5,911 nt of DNA from positions 1 to 5,911 of the forward strand of contig JAIRSB010000144.1 of the NCBI GenBank assembly GCA_031255655.1, given 5' to 3'. This document shows, one piece after another, positions 5,896 through 5,911 of the stretch; positions within the stretch are counted from its first letter, which is position 1; every line of letters begins with the position of its first letter. The notes below the pieces were generated by a model. That model was not told where the DNA came from. It did not search any database and saw nothing but the letters and a program-made list of their open reading frames with translations. This stretch comes from Spirochaetaceae bacterium (lineage in GTDB: Bacteria > Spirochaetota > Spirochaetia > Treponematales > Breznakiellaceae). A program made the translations under genes and the position numbers.

Positions 5896-5911
5896 AATAG
5901 CTAAAAAATGA

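Noticed and set aside
5908..5911. ATG at the right edge as the start of a next gene
   Set aside because: Only four bases remain and there is no Shine-Dalgarno site before it; it cannot be judged.

Overview
The window looks like ordinary chromosomal sequence from a spirochaete, most likely of the Treponema lineage. This rests on family resemblance judged by eye, not on a search. The strongest clue is the last gene: a membrane-anchored PilZ protein with the helical N-terminal region and the NVSQGG-type PilZ core that I associate with treponemal proteins. The gene before it, an unrecognised 285-residue protein, also resembles spirochaete-restricted hypotheticals.

Layout. At the left edge (1-315, minus strand) is the start of a family 8 glycosyltransferase gene that runs off the window. 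Next comes a stretch of about 570 bases with no convincing gene (316-883). It holds two adjacent perfect hairpins (458-487 and 489-509), scattered short palindromes and a 61-codon minus-strand open stretch that may be a gene relic. A good sigma70-type promoter (857-885) ends it. Then come four plus-strand genes: an alpha-glucan (glycogen) phosphorylase, a YhhQ-type queuosine precursor transporter overlapping it by 10 bases, the unknown 285-residue protein behind its own perfect TATAAT, and the PilZ protein overlapping that one by 8 bases. A second, slightly diverged copy of the first hairpin begins on the last base of the PilZ stop codon (5864-5895).

How the genes work together. They form two transcriptional pairs rather than one system: glgP-yhhQ (release of glucose-1-phosphate from storage glucan, and uptake of a tRNA-modification precursor) and unknown-pilZ (a likely c-di-GMP-linked or PilZ-derived regulatory pair at the membrane). 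The glycosyltransferase is transcribed divergently.

I do not see a defence system, CRISPR array, RNA gene, intact mobile element or clearly new biological system. The points most worth a second look are the dispersed palindrome bracketing the four-gene block, the apparent leaderless arrangement of glgP and the 285-residue gene (-10 boxes only 5-7 bases before the ATG, poor Shine-Dalgarno sites), and the altered arginine motif of the PilZ protein.
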